64,000 bases of DNA, taken from positions 458,762,072 to 458,826,071 of the forward strand of contig NC_081406.1 in NCBI RefSeq assembly GCF_030272615.1, read 5' to 3'. Positions 12,201 to 24,198 of this stretch are shown here, in pieces; position 1 is the first letter of the stretch; every line of letters starts with the position of its first letter. Made by a program: the position numbers and the translations under genes. The stretch comes from Cryptomeria japonica. Lineage: Eukaryota > Streptophyta > Pinopsida > Cupressales > Cupressaceae. The notes under the pieces are model-generated. The model made no database searches, was not told the origin of the DNA, and worked only from the letters and a program-made list of their open reading frames with translations.

Positions 12201-12423
12201 AGTTGGATTTTTATTTTTGTGCTTCAAGAAGCTGCTTAGGGATCCACATGGTTTTTGATTTTTCATGCTTTTGTGGTTCCTTGGAGTGCATTGCCAACAC
12301 AAGGGATTTAGGAACCCATATAGATTTTAACTTTTGTTTTTGAGTAGTGAGCCTTTGTGAACTTTTGGATTTTTCATTTTCTTTATAGATCATATTGTTC
12401 TTTCTTTTGACATGTCGATTATA
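9273..12423 (-). other. Tat-1 3' internal region, non-coding
   Basis: Matches the 3' internal part of Tat-2 in blocks: GCAGAGAGATGGCGAACATT near 9630 equals 24550; the segment around 10080-10560 equals 27280-27620; T-rich tandem repeats at 10868-10990 equal 27860-28075; the CCAGGTTTTCA blocks at 11615-11680 equal 28335-28390. The antisense PMD frame of Tat-2 is absent here. Only short chance frames are seen. Confidence 0.65.
10868..10990. repeat. Tandem repeat, about 33-bp unit (TTTTTAGGGATTTTTTCAGG)
   Basis: Three to four imperfect head-to-tail units of TTTTTAGGGATTTTTTCAGG plus ACATTATTTGA. The same repeat is expanded at the equivalent place in Tat-2 (27860-28075). Confidence 0.8.
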
Positions 12424-14721
12424 TTAGACATGTTGATCCTTGAATACATGTGGATTTCTAGACTTATGACTTTTATACTTGGCATCCAAATTGCTTGGAG
12501 GAGGAAAGGAATGCATGGATGGATATGAATGAAATGGAGTTCTTTTGGATTGATGAAATTTACTCAAGGATGTGTGCCTTAGCTGACCTTGCATAGAGGA
12601 CGAAGGAATATAAGGACCTAAGATGGATGGAAAGTATGATGGGGAAGGTGTATGTTTTGATTTTGATGGAGGGATACCAACGTCTTGAGAGTGAGTTGTG
12701 TTGACATGACCCTTAACATTTTCTTTCATATTGAGGAGTTCTTTCTTGTGAAGGTCTACCCCTTGGCCTTTATGAATATCTTGACTTGTAGGATACTCTT
12801 TTCTTTTAGAGGAAGAGGCAAGTCCATTATTAGGTTGATATGATATGAGAGAAATAATGAGATCATGAAGTGGATCAGATTGGACCAAAGAGGAAGAACC
12901 CATTGTTAATGTTAGGGGTTCATGAACATCTTGCACCGTGTTAGAATCATGAGGGGTATTAGGATCATGAGGTGGACTAGGATTGTGAGGGGGACTAGGA
13001 TTGTGTGGTGGACATGGTTCAATGACAGGCTCTTCAAGAGATGGAATGGGATAAACAATGGGATCATTAAAAGAAATGAGATCTTGGAGTGTATATGGAG
13101 CATTAAGAGAAGGAGATGGAGAAACAAAAGGATCTTGTGGAGGATTTAAAGGAATAATTTGATCTTGACAAGGAGCAAGATCATTGGAATCCTCTTTAAA
13201 GGTTCTTTGCTCTTGACTTTTAATGGGATCATTGGAAAGGATGGAAGGGATATCTTGATCTTTCTTAGGAAGTGGAATGTCAATGGGATTTGAAAGGACA
13301 TTGTGTTCTTGGATAGAATTGACAGGAATAAGTGAATCATTGCGAGTGTCTAGGAACATGGTGTCCAAGTCAACAATTGGATGGGATGATAAGGTTTTGG
13401 GATCTTGATCTTGATCTTTTTTAAGACACATTTCTTCATGCTCTAAATTATCCTCTTGACATGGGGTTGGACTTTGGATATGCATGGGGGATTCTGACAA
13501 GGGATCAATGTTTTGGCATGAAGGAAATGCACTTTGAACATTTGTGATGGATTCTGGCAAGGAATCAATGCTTGAACATGAGGAAGAGGGACTTCGAATG
13601 GGGTCCTCTAAAATAGGAAATGGCAATAAAGTGCATGGTTGCATTGGGTCTAGTATTTTTGGAACATGACAAGGATGTGCATCATGAATTGGATTATTTT
13701 GGAAATCAATTATGGATAGCCTGTGGATAATTGCATCCTTGGGTGTATTATTTGATGAGGACAATACGAAAGGTTCTTGTGAAACTTCTAAAGGTGTAGG
13801 GATAGATGCCACTGGAGAGTCAATTTGTTTGTGGGGGAGTGAGGCATTGCTAGACATAAGTGTATTATCTTGATCTTCCTCAAAGAACTCACTTGGTAAT
13901 TTCCTTAAGATCCATGCAATAAGGCCACCTTTCTTTCGAGGTTTTGACATAGTTGTATCTGGAATTTGAACTTGTTTGGAAAGGAGTTGGTTCTGGTCTA
14001 ATGTCATGTTCTGATTTCGAACTAGATGTTGATCAAATTGGTTTGACATGTTCAAAATTTGGCTTGGTGCATGTTGCAAGTTTTGTTTTTGAATTTGTGA
14101 TTGTAGTTGTTGATACTGAATTTGTTGTCAATAATTAACAGTTGGTTGGACATATTGTTGAAATTGGACCATTGGTTGTATATGTTGGATCATTGGTTGT
14201 GTCTATTGGAAATGTTGGAACTGTTGAACAATTGGTTGTGATGGTTGAAAATGTGATTGATAGTAAACACCTTCTTGTTCTTGTTGTGGAGGCACATAAT
14301 GTTGTTGTCTCTTTTCTTGAAATTGTTTCATCATCTCTATTTGTGAGAGGAGATCTGGTATGTTTGATTGTTCAATAAGAGATCTTACATCAATTGGCTC
14401 AATCTTTGAATTTCAACCTAGAAATTTTTGAAACATTTTGGACATTTTTGATCTATTCTTCTCAATGTTTTTCACTTTTTGTTCCAAAATTTCCTTTTCT
14501 TGAGCTAGTTTCTCCTCTAGTTTTTGTATTTGGACATTTTCATCATCATGATAAGTTTGATCCAAGTTCTGAGACAAGTAGAGATTGGATTGATATGATT
14601 GATTTCTCAATTGTGATGACATGGCTTCATAAGAAGGTTGAGACCTCATTTCAACAAACATGTCACTATGCAATGCAACTAATGGGATTGACAAATGCAA
14701 CCTAAAAGGATGACAATGCAA
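12424..14721 (-). pseudogene. Tat-1 long Q/P/S-rich protein (gag-N-like), three internal stops
   Basis: One frame runs for about 766 codons from about 14721 to a stop at 12424 with no frameshift and only three internal stops (near 14413, 14211 and 14127). The last uninterrupted part is 551 codons. Order: a short N-terminal region; a coiled coil (QKLEEKLAQEKEILEQKVKN); a Gln-rich segment (YQQLQSQIQKQN); a basic patch (KPRKKGGLIAWILRK); then a long low-complexity Ser/Pro/Asp-rich region with PPHNPSPPHNPS repeats; and a basic C terminus. Position and Gln-rich character match the N-terminal gag region of Tat-2 (35404-36651), so it is probably a diverged gag-derived protein. No zinc finger, protease or RT is seen. 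No function beyond possible particle assembly can be inferred. Confidence 0.55.
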
Positions 14722-16613
14722 CTTAATGTTTTTGTACCTTTTGAATATTTGGAGACAAACTTTTGAAATGCAAAGCTAAAGACACAACCTTGGGAAATTG
14801 AAATGAAGTCAAGACCTTAAAGGACAAAGGACCAAAGGACAATAGGACAAATTGACAATGTCTCACCTATATGCTTGGATACTAAGCTAGGTTTTGACAA
14901 AAATGATATTAATGAAAGGACAAATCTTAGACAAGGTCAAGACTCCTTAACAACAACTTAGGGTATCATCCAAAGTTTTGATTTTTTTAAGTTTGACAAA
15001 CCAAATTTTTGAGACTAAATGCAAGAAGGCAATGATTATGACAATGACTTAGGCTATGACATGAAAATGATCTAAGGATATGATATGACAAGATGAAGCC
15101 AAGACAAGTTGACAATACAATGATAAGGATATGCGAAGACCAATGACTTGGAATATGCAAAATGCAACCTAGGCAAGACCTAATTTTAGCATGACAAGGA
15201 TAATGTACGAATGTCACCTAAATGGAAATCTAGCTTAGATATGACAATGAAATGCAAACTTAGGGAAATGATTTTGAACCTAAGTGCAAAATGAGGACGC
15301 TTGCAATGAAAAGGACTAAAATGAAGGGAGATGACAATATGTCCTAGGACCTAAGTTGGACTATGCAAAACCTAGCCTAAAGTGACATGAATTTTGAAAC
15401 AAAGACATTCAATGTTTTGACAAGCCATGTTCAAATGTTGGATGAATACTTGGACAAATTTGGAATTTTGTTTGGATTTTGTTTTGAATTGAAGGTTGTT
15501 TATTTTGAAAACCCAAGTTGATTATGAGCACTTTTGAAAGTTTGTATTTGATTTAACTTTTGACAATCATGGAAGACAAAATGTTTGTTTGACTTTGACT
15601 CAAGACAATCAAGCACATTCACAACAAATCCTATGGTTGGCAAGGGCAATATCTATTGAATCCTCTAACCATAAAATACAACACTCAGCCGGATAGCTAG
15701 ACGCTTGGTAGCACTGGCTCCCCCTTACAGTGCACTCACTTCTCGAGCATACCAAGCTTCGAGTTCAAGGGGCATCACTTCCCAAGAACTTGCTATCTCT
15801 AACTGAGGAGTACATGAGAGGTGTCTTTGGCATGCACGTATCACAACGCCTGAGCCAATAGATAAAAGGATTTTGGCATCTAAAAACAAGAGATTCTAGA
15901 GAGGGCATCCGTTTGGGTGGGTATTGATCTGGCGAATAAATCGTCGCAATACCATTCTAGCACCCATTGTCTACAACTTTCATTGCATCCACAGTTATTT
16001 AGAGTGGTTCGGAAGAGCTTGGCTTTAGCTCATCACCACTTTGGGTCGTTCCCTCTCACCAATGCCTGTACGAAGTGCCAGGCAAATCAGGAGCAGGCCT
16101 AGTTCTAAGGGTTAAAACATGCAATCAAATTAAAAATAGACAAATCATGCATGGTGTTCATTAACCTTTAAGAAATGAAATGTACAACTACTTTAAAAAT
16201 CGCAAGCAAGATGTTTTAGTGAGAGTCTTTGACCACATCCTGCATAAGATTCATTAGTATTTGCATTTTTATTCTTCGTCACATGTAACACCAAGATGTT
16301 GCACAGAGAATTAGCACCAAAGAAAAACTAGAATGCAAGAAATAGAATGAAAACAAAAAAATTTGCAAGAAAAAACAACTCATTTCACCTTTGTTTTTAG
16401 CCTTGCATAGGCACAGAATGCCTCAACACAGGCACAAAACCCATCAACACAGGCACATAAAACTTCAACACAGGCACAGAATGCCTTAACACAGGCATAG
16501 AACCCATCAACACAGGCGCAGAAGTGCCTAGACAGCTCTGAGTCACCTTGTTTCTTGAGTTTTTCACTTGCAAACAACTCAAAAGCACTCAAAACATGGT
16601 TAAGGGGTTAGTT
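14722..16613 (-). other. Tat-1 5' leader, non-coding
   Basis: The leader between PBS and gag-like frame matches that of Tat-2 (36652-38852), for example CCTATATGCTTGGATACTAAGC at 14870 and 36900 (described as the first twenty bases of a longer match) and CTTTGGGTCGTTCCCT near 16040 and 37985. It includes a minisatellite at 16405-16530. Only short chance frames are present. Confidence 0.65.
16405..16530. repeat. Minisatellite, about 24-bp unit (AACACAGGCACAGAATGCC)
   Basis: Five imperfect units of AACACAGGCACAGAATGCC alternating with AACACAGGCACAAAACCCAT. Related ACACAGG(T/C)GCA words cluster near the opposite end of the internal region (9800-9900) and in Tat-2 at 24730-24815. Confidence 0.85.
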
Positions 16614-16629
16614 CATGTCAAGTTCACCA
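16614..16629 (-). other. Primer-binding site of Tat-1
   Basis: The minus strand reads TGGTGAACTTGACATG three bases after the 5' LTR end (CTACA). It begins with TGG, complementary to a tRNA CCA end. It differs at two or three bases from the sites at 38853-38868 and 62113-62126. The tRNA was not identified. Confidence 0.65.
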
Positions 16630-16632
16630 AAA

Positions 16633-17869
16633 TGTAGATTAGAAAATTGGTAATCATCAAAACAATAGCAATTAGGACAACCACAAAACCTAAAGCTGCT
16701 ATGAAAGCAATCCCAATCCAATCAATGAAGACATAAAGACAAGATATTCAAATCAAATGAAATCGGAGAAAACCAACACAGATATCTCCTTCATGTGGCT
16801 TCATTGTTCTTCTTTCACCTTCAAATTTGATGTGGATCTCACCTACAAGTGGAAAGCAAGTTGTTGAGAGATGAAATTCGCGGTATAAGGTTACTCAAAA
16901 ATGTGATTGATTGATTTCTTCATTGAAGAAAATCATCCAATTTATAGACAAACTGGAGAGAGGACAAGATTAGCATGAAGAGATTTGAAAGGAAATTCAA
17001 ATAAAAAATGGCCAAATTATAACAAATGTATGACAATTTATATGCAAGGCGTATGACAAATTATGCACAAATTATGAAAATTTTCTATGCAAGATGTATG
17101 ACAAATTATGACAAGATTGAAATGCCATTCCCATGAAATTAGGGGAAATATTAGAAAAATTAAAGAAAATAGGAGAAATAGAAATTAGGAATTAGGAGAA
17201 ATTAGCAAACTAGAAATTTGAGGAAAAAGATGAAATAGAAATTAGGTGAATTAACTAATAGGTTTTCATCCATTAATTAATTCATGAAAGAGACCTAGGA
17301 CTAAATAAATAGATTTATTTAACCCACAAATAAGAAGAAAAGGATTAAATGAACAAATCATAAAACCCTAGAAATAAGAGGACAAGGAATTAGGTCAAGA
17401 CAACAAGAAATTAATGTAGGTTCGATCATGATTCTAATTGACAAAGGACCAACGTTGATAAATGATTGAGATTGGTTGACAAAAATCAATGACAAATTGA
17501 CCAAGATTGACAAGGAGATCAAATTTATAGGTGCCAATTGATGAGGAACAATGAGTAATCGATCCAAATTGACATGATTGAAAAGGACAAGGATCGATGA
17601 TGAATCAATCACAAAATGATGAGATTGACAAGTTGATAAGAGATTGACAAGATCGACCAAAATCATGACTGAAGATTGCTTTCGACAAGACATAATTCGA
17701 AAGTGAGAAGAATGAGGAATAAAGAAGAAGGAATCGATGCTCACAAATGATAAAGACCAAGTGCACAACATAGAAGAAATGTTAATGCGATGCAAGAACC
17801 CTAAAATAAGGCAATGCGCAAATGTTAAAGTATGACTCCACAAGCATTGACCATTTTTAGATGTCTACA
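16633..17869 (-). repeat. Tat-1 5' LTR (high-coordinate copy)
   Basis: 1237 bp, TGTAG...CTACA; collinear with 8008-9257; followed by the TSD CATAT at 17870-17874. Confidence 0.92.
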
Positions 17870-17891
17870 CATATACATATACATATATACA

Positions 17892-18497
17892 TATGAAAGA
17901 TGTTTAAAAAGAAACCTTAATTACTTAAGATAATATTTAATTATTTTAATTTTTAAAATCTAATTTAAATTTAACAAAAACAAATTGAAAAACAATTATA
18001 TGTAGTTTTGAAAGTTGTTTATAAAACAAACTTCACATAATATAAAAGAAAAAATGACCTTGTTGAATAGAGAAGATTAATATTTGCAACATACATATAT
18101 TTAAATATATTCTTAATATTCTGACACTATGTTGCTTCAGATTCCAAACAGGTTATATGGATTGTGTTAATTTAAACATGGGCTATAAAAAAAACCACAA
18201 TAAAATTAATGGTTTAAAATTATGCAGACGAATACAACAAAACACTACTAATTCTACCTAATCATAACTCTAAATACATATTATAACACTATTGGTAGGA
18301 ACTTGATGCATTGAGTCTCTTGTTTCTATAATGTCATTCAGATGATGCTTCATACATTCCATCTCTTGAATTAAAATAGTTAGAAAAAATTCAAATTTTT
18401 TTATTTATGTAAAGTTGGAAATTCTTTTCTTTATGAAAATGTAAATTTTTTTTTTTATGCTTTCTTTATGAAACAATGGACGCAATGCATCATGTTT
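17892..18497. repeat. Dispersed repeat, copy 2 (partner at 876-1287)
   Basis: Begins right after the resumed microsatellite, as copy 1 does. It contains an additional segment at about 17990-18190. Non-coding. Confidence 0.75.
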
Positions 18498-19400
18498 TAT
18501 ATAGTTGCATTATCATATCATTTGCAATTGCATTTTAGGTACATTACATTTAGGTTCAATACATTATAAATACTGATGTAAGTTTAATAAAATCCCATTC
18601 AAACATTAGTATCTCATGTAGTGTTGCAATCATTAATAATCACACCATTCAATTTAAAACATTTAAAAATAATATCATTACCTTGTTAGATAATTGCATC
18701 TTTATTTGCATTTTAGGTGCATTATATCTCAGGTGCATGAAATAGGATCCCATTCAAACATTAATTTTCTACGCAAATGGTCATGTAAGTCATCAATGGA
18801 CCACACTATTTTGGTTTGTTATGTTTTTAGTGGTTAATTAATGGTTTTCATTACATTACACAGAACATTAGTGCATTTTGCATTCATTTAGTTGCATACC
18901 ATTCAGTTATCACATACATTATAGATCCATTCATTCACTTATCATTTTAGGTGCATTTCATTGTTAGAAGCATTTATTATATCTCATTTTAGTTTATCAC
19001 ATAATTACATATCACATATATACATATCATACTCATCTGCATTACACCATAACATAAGCATTATCATGAAAAAATTAAAAAATGACATATCATATAGGCA
19101 TACATCATACACATGCATCCTGCATCCACAAACATGTTAACGACATCATAAATAACACATGCATACATAAATTTTATGATCATACATATTGCATCATAAA
19201 TAGGTCAGATCATGTGCATCATCATATCATAAAATCATCATCTATCGCAAAGTTAAACAATAATCAAAGTCCATGAGAGTCCATAATAAAGTCCATATAC
19301 ATGTATACGCTGCCAAAATCACATCTCATATATAATTCCCAAAGGGTAAAAAATGTTGTGTCACATACATCTACATCAATAGCATGTGCTCTCTCAATCA
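18498..19400. other. AT-rich stretch without recognisable genes
   Basis: Rich in CATTTAGGTGCATTA- and CATCATA-type words (18500-19300); only one short frame of low complexity. It may be the beginning of the plus-strand Tat remnant whose PMD starts below, but no junction was found. Confidence 0.5.
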
Positions 19401-21160
19401 TTCGCCCCTATTGTTGAACCTGAGGGCCCACCTAAAGTTTGTGGTCCCCTCATCCCTATAGAAGTGCTTGAACGACAGGTCTATGTCCTATGAGACTAGG
19501 TGCTGTCTGCGTACAAAGGTGCTTACTGGTCTCCTATCATGACCTGATAGTACAAATCCCTGTAGTACTAAGCCTCACAAGCTAATCTCTTTGCACATTG
19601 TTGTCCTGCAATGACATCAACAAACACTTGTATGAGACCTGCTAGCTCCAACATTCATCAGTCCACATCTCTTTCACCCCATAGCTTCACAACATCGACC
19701 TCTTCCGTACTCAACTAGGAGCGGAGTGTCTCTAGATCCTCATCCATCCTCTCTAACTTTGCCATTTTCTGTGAGATGGCCTCTCCACTCCTCGCCTTCT
19801 CTAGGAGTTGCTTGGTCTTTTCCCTGTTCCTCTACATGTTGTCCTTGTTCGTCATGGTAGTTTGGAGATCCTCTCTCAGAGCATTGACCTCCCTCCTCAA
19901 TCAGTCCACCTCCACCTACATGTTATCAGCTCAAGCCCTCTTAATCCCCATCTCCCCCTCAAATCTCTGAGACCTCTCCCTCGCTACATCCCTCCCTCGC
20001 AGTTCCTCCTCCAACCTCTGCTCCCTCTCCCTGACCAGAATGTTATACTCTATCTAAGAGACCCAACATGTCTGCAATGACACCTATCCCTCTACCTGCT
20101 AGGATTGTCTACCCTCATCATCATGTACCTTTATCTCTCGTATATCCATGGGCTTCGACCTATCCTCCCCTCCTTCCTCCTCTATCCTCATCCCACCAAT
20201 CTATGTTTCTGGTGGTTGAACCTGTAGTGGTCCCCCCACTCAAGGTACTTGTTTTCCCCTCCTTTGCAGAACATATCTCTGTTCCCTACCTCTCTATACT
20301 CCCCCTCCTGCTACTGCTTTGTATTTGGGCCCATTTTTCTCTTCACCTACTACCTCGTCAACTAAGGGTCATAGTTCATCCTCCTCCAAGACCCCGAGTA
20401 TATTCAGCCACACTGGTCTGTGGGCCTCCCACCAATAAGTGTATGCACATGTGCATCTTGGATCCTCCTATCCTAAACTCCAATTGGCCTCGTCACTGCA
20501 ATATGCTCCCAAGCCTATATGTGTAGCAGTGTGATCCCTGTGTCAAGGTTCCTATAACCTCAATATACACAAAGATGAATTTCATGGAATAGATGACCAA
20601 GCATCACTGCTTCCCATGTATAGGTCACATAGTCTTCCACTATATAGTACACGCAATGAGCCCAACCAATAGAAAATCCATGCCTATTGAGGTTTGGCAT
20701 AATCCATCCACTAAACAATCCACATATAAATAATACCAAACAAGGGATATGTTGTATCTGCATCGCCCCCCAAGGTGCATCTATGTACCCTCCATTGATA
20801 GCGCATCATACTCACACACCTGGCGTAGGTAGTATTCCCCCCCATCTAGCCTATACTCGGGGACTATGCCTCTGATGGGGATATTCAAGATCCTCCAGAC
20901 ATCTAATAATATGATCGTTGCCACCCCAATCGAGAGATGGAACATGCATGTCTTCTTGTCCCAGCACTCTATGAGTGTTGTCATCATTGCAGTATGCACT
21001 CTGATCCATAACCATCTCCCCACAAACCTCATGCCTACTATGCTTAGAATCTCCCTCACATTCACCCTCAGTCGTCTATATAGCCTCATCGTCAAAGGCC
21101 AGTGCTCTCGTGATGTGAGCGGTCCAACCTTCTTCTGCAACCAAGTAATTCACCTCATTA
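19400..21160 (-). pseudogene. Plant mobile domain (PMD, aminotransferase-like) remnant, antisense to the plus-strand Tat remnant
   Basis: The minus strand at 20781-21140 reads MTTLIECWDKKTCMFHLSIG and then LLDVWRILNIPIRGIVPEY, the PMD signature (W-x-ET-FHL-x-GE-T-TLEDV-x-LL-LPI-G). After a frameshift, 20560-20763 gives YTWEAVMLGHLFHEIHL, the later YxWG-AVLAxLYRxL motif. Weaker matches to the PMD at 24991-26760 continue to about 20380, and the remainder to 19400 is presumed C-terminal region. Cellular PMD proteins (MAIN/MAIL family) act in nuclear gene and transposon silencing, and PMD frames are also found inside plant transposons. Here the frame is broken and lies just upstream of a plus-strand PPT and LTR start (22008-22023). 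Confidence 0.65.
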
Positions 21161-22007
21161 GCCTATTTATTTTGTCCTGTTATAGTCTATTCTACCTTAT
21201 TTATATCCTATCCCATCTATGGGGCATGTGTGCACCCCATTGAACCCCTTTGAGTCTTTCCCCATCCCCTATTTTCCTCTCCCTATCCTCCCCAATGAAA
21301 ATGCCGATCCCCCCAATGAAGACATTAAAACCATGGTGCATGTGTCGTGCCACATGTGGAGACATTGAAATATAGTCTCCACCCCCATTCACTCTCCTTG
21401 CCGTAGACCAGCGTCTGCATGGATGTTAATTCAGCCAGACAGGTGGTGTTCCTCTTCCAACCCCTCTTCAATGCCTATGTAGGCATTAACCACCTGCAAA
21501 AATGTCAATCCCTATGCGGATATGTTGAAATGACGATCAATGTCTCTGCCCTACCCACTTGCTAGTCTCATTTAATGCCCTAATACATGCCCTACCTACT
21601 AAATCAGAAAGTGGGGTCTGGGTACATACCTATGGGCCATACTCGGTCGGTCGATCATGTTGTCTAACCCTATTTGCACGGTGCTCATGGTGTGGGATGT
21701 GGTCCATCTTGCTCCTAAGCCTTTGTGCTCTCCAAGTCTTGTAAATGTATATGTGACAATGACCCTTCCTTGGGCCTTGTGTAGCTTATATAGGGCCCCA
21801 CATGGCCCCGTTTTCTCGTACTTCTTCCATCTTCCTCATTTTCTCTCATTTTTTCTTTTCCTTTCTCGCCTTCTCTTCTGCTTTACTCATTTTCTTCATT
21901 TTTTGATAATTTCCCCAAAAATTCTCAAGGGGGCATATACCACCTGCGTCTTCATGTTGGGGCACCCTTTTCTTTTCTTTTACCCATCACCAATTTTGCC
22001 GCGGCGT
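21161..22007 (+). other. 3' internal region of the plus-strand Tat remnant, non-coding
   Basis: No coding sequence recognised. Pyrimidine-rich (CTTTTCTTTTCCTTTCTC, 21830-21980). It leads directly into the PPT at 22008. Confidence 0.5.
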
Positions 22008-22022
22008 AAAAGAGGGGCAAAA
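22008..22022 (+). other. Polypurine tract of the plus-strand Tat remnant
   Basis: AAAAGAGGGGCAAAA immediately before TGTAGACG, nearly identical to the minus-strand PPT of Tat-2 (24184-24198). Fixes a 3' LTR start at 22023 in plus orientation. Confidence 0.75.
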
Positions 22023-22643
22023 TGTAGACGTCTAAAATAAATTAAATATTTAATTAATTTATCCTTCCTACTAGTTAATCAACTTAATTATGTTATCCTT
22101 TATTCTTCTCAGTATTAATTAAGTCTAATTTAATTAATTATGTCACTATAGTCCAATAATTGATTTATTAAATAAATCAATTATTCCCTATTCTTCTAAA
22201 GTCCTCAAAATTAATTAATTCTTCTAAATTCCCTTTAAATAAATTAATTAACTAATCATGTGACTCCTACAAACTACTTACCTCTAATCCTCACTTATCC
22301 TAATTAATTCTTATAGAAGCTCACTTAACATTATTTCCTAGTTTTTAATTCCTCCACTCATTCTCTCTTCTCTTGTCAAGTCCTCTTACTTCCCCACTTG
22401 TCTTCTAATCCCTTATTAATTTTCCTAATCACCCTCTCTAATAATTTTATAGTGGCTAATCCTCATGATTAGCCACAAAGTCTACCAATTTCCATTAATG
22501 GCTTGTCCCCTCTCAACCCCCAACCTTAAATGCACCAACTTTGGTCATTTCATGGATTTGAAAATTTCTCATTCTCCCATGCACTCTCATCTTCCCAAGG
22601 AATTTTTAATTCCTTTTCTCATTTCTTTCCCCATACATCTCAT
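22023..22643 (+). repeat. Giant Tat LTR, piece 1 of 4
   Basis: Starts TGTAGACGTC, close to the Tat-2 LTR start TGTAGACACC. Interrupted at 22643 by Tat-2; the sequence resumes at 40537 (TSD CTCAT at both sides) with matching composition and repeated AATTTTTAATTCC words on both sides. Confidence 0.7.
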
Positions 22644-24183
22644 TGTAGCTAGGAAATCGGAAATCATCAAAGCAAGTATCAAATTAATAATCTAGCTCAA
22701 TCACGAAAGCTCAAATGCAATGATCAATCCTAATTACATCCAATAGAGACATGAAAACAAAATATTCAAGACTAAGAATTAAGCAAACCAAATGCAGATC
22801 TGAATATCTCCTTCATGTGGCTCCATTGTCCTTCTTTCTCCTTCAAATGGATTTGTTTTTGTGGATCTCACCTACAAGTGCATGATCATGATGTGAAAGC
22901 AAGTAGACAAGATGATTGCTCAAGAATACTCGAAGCGTGATTGATTCGACAAAGTGATTAGTTCGATAATGTGATTATTAGATCAATATTGAAGAAATTC
23001 ATCCAATTTATAGATAAATTGGAGAAAAGACAAGATTAGCATGAAATTGATATTTAGGCAATTGATTTCAAAATTGGCACAATTGAGTGGAAAGAAGAAG
23101 GTTATGACATATTGCCAATGCAAAGTTTAGAGGACTAGAATCTTATGACATCTTGCTATGTAAAAAGTATGACGCATGAGAAATTCATGCTTCCACCGAA
23201 GCACAAAAATAGGGAGAGACTAGAGAGAAATTAATTAGGTGCAAATTGAATTTGACAAATTAGAAAATAGGTGGAAATTAGGAATTGGGAAAATTAGAAA
23301 ATTAGGAAATTAGAAAATTAGAAATGATGAAATTAGGAATTAGAAATGATGAAATTAGGAATTTAGTGAATTAATTAATAATTTCTCATTTATTAATAAT
23401 TCACAAAGAGGGAATTTTAGGAAATTAGGTAAATTAATTAATAATTTGTAATTTATTAATTAATTCACAAAAAGAGGAATAATTAGTTAACCAATTAAAT
23501 TAAACATTTAATTGTGACATGAAGACCTAAGATAAATAAATAAATTATTTAACCTAGAGGAAGAAAATGGAGAGAAAATGACAAACAAGGTTAAATGAAT
23601 AAATCATAAAACCCTAGAAGATAAATTAGAAATGCAAGAACGACAATTAGGTCTTGATGTAAGATTGACTTGATGTCGATTTGATCATGATTTTGAATTG
23701 ATAAATGATCAATGTGATAAACAATTTTGATTGATAAATGCACCAATTTATGAGGAATAATGACAAATTGATCCAAATTAACACGATTGAGAAGGACGAC
23801 GATCGATGACAAATCGATCGCAAAATGACAAGATTGAAAATGATAGCGATGGATGACAAATTGATTGCAAAACAACAAGATTGACAAGAGGAAAAAACCC
23901 TAATTAGGATTGACAATGTCCAAAATCATGACAAATTAGCGCGCACATTGATACGACAAGATAAGATTGACCAAAATCATGACTGAAGATTGTTGTCGAC
24001 AAGACCAATTTCGAAAGCAAGACAACTGAAGAATGTAGAAGAAAGACTCGATGCTCGCAAATGATAAAGACCAAGTGCGTGACATAGGAGAAAATGTTAA
24101 TGCGACGCAAAAACCTAAAATAAGGCAATGCGCGAATGTTAAAGTACGATTCCACAAGCGTTGACCATTTTTAGGTGTCTACA
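22644..24183 (-). repeat. Tat-2 3' LTR
   Basis: 1540 bp, TGTAG...CTACA. Aligns with 38874-40438 almost throughout; the latter has about 25 extra bases near 39340. Confidence 0.93.
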
Positions 24184-24198
24184 TTTTGCCCCTCTTTG
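24184..24198 (-). other. Polypurine tract of Tat-2
   Basis: Minus strand CAAAGAGGGGCAAAA directly before the 3' LTR. Confidence 0.7.

Larger units (their letters stand above)
8003..17874 (-). mobile_element. Tat-1: complete non-autonomous Ty3/gypsy (Tat-like) LTR element with TSD CATAT
   Basis: Two LTRs (8008-9257 and 16633-17869), both TGTAG...CTACA, enclose 7.4 kb. The TSD CATAT is exact at 8003-8007 and 17870-17874. Orientation is minus: a PBS lies beside the high-coordinate LTR and a PPT-like tract beside the low one. Both internal ends and the leader match Tat-2 (22644-40531), but no protease, RT, RNase H or integrase is present; a single long Q/P-rich frame replaces gag-pol. It therefore would need proteins from a relative such as Tat-2. 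Confidence 0.9.

Noticed and set aside
16405-16530. CRISPR-like array
   Set aside because: Units are imperfect, about 24 bp, without distinct spacers; a minisatellite inside a plant retrotransposon.
19776-20526. Plus-strand Pro/Leu/Ser-rich frames as a gene
   Set aside because: Opposite strand of the PMD remnant; no domain, and composition follows from the antisense coding strand.
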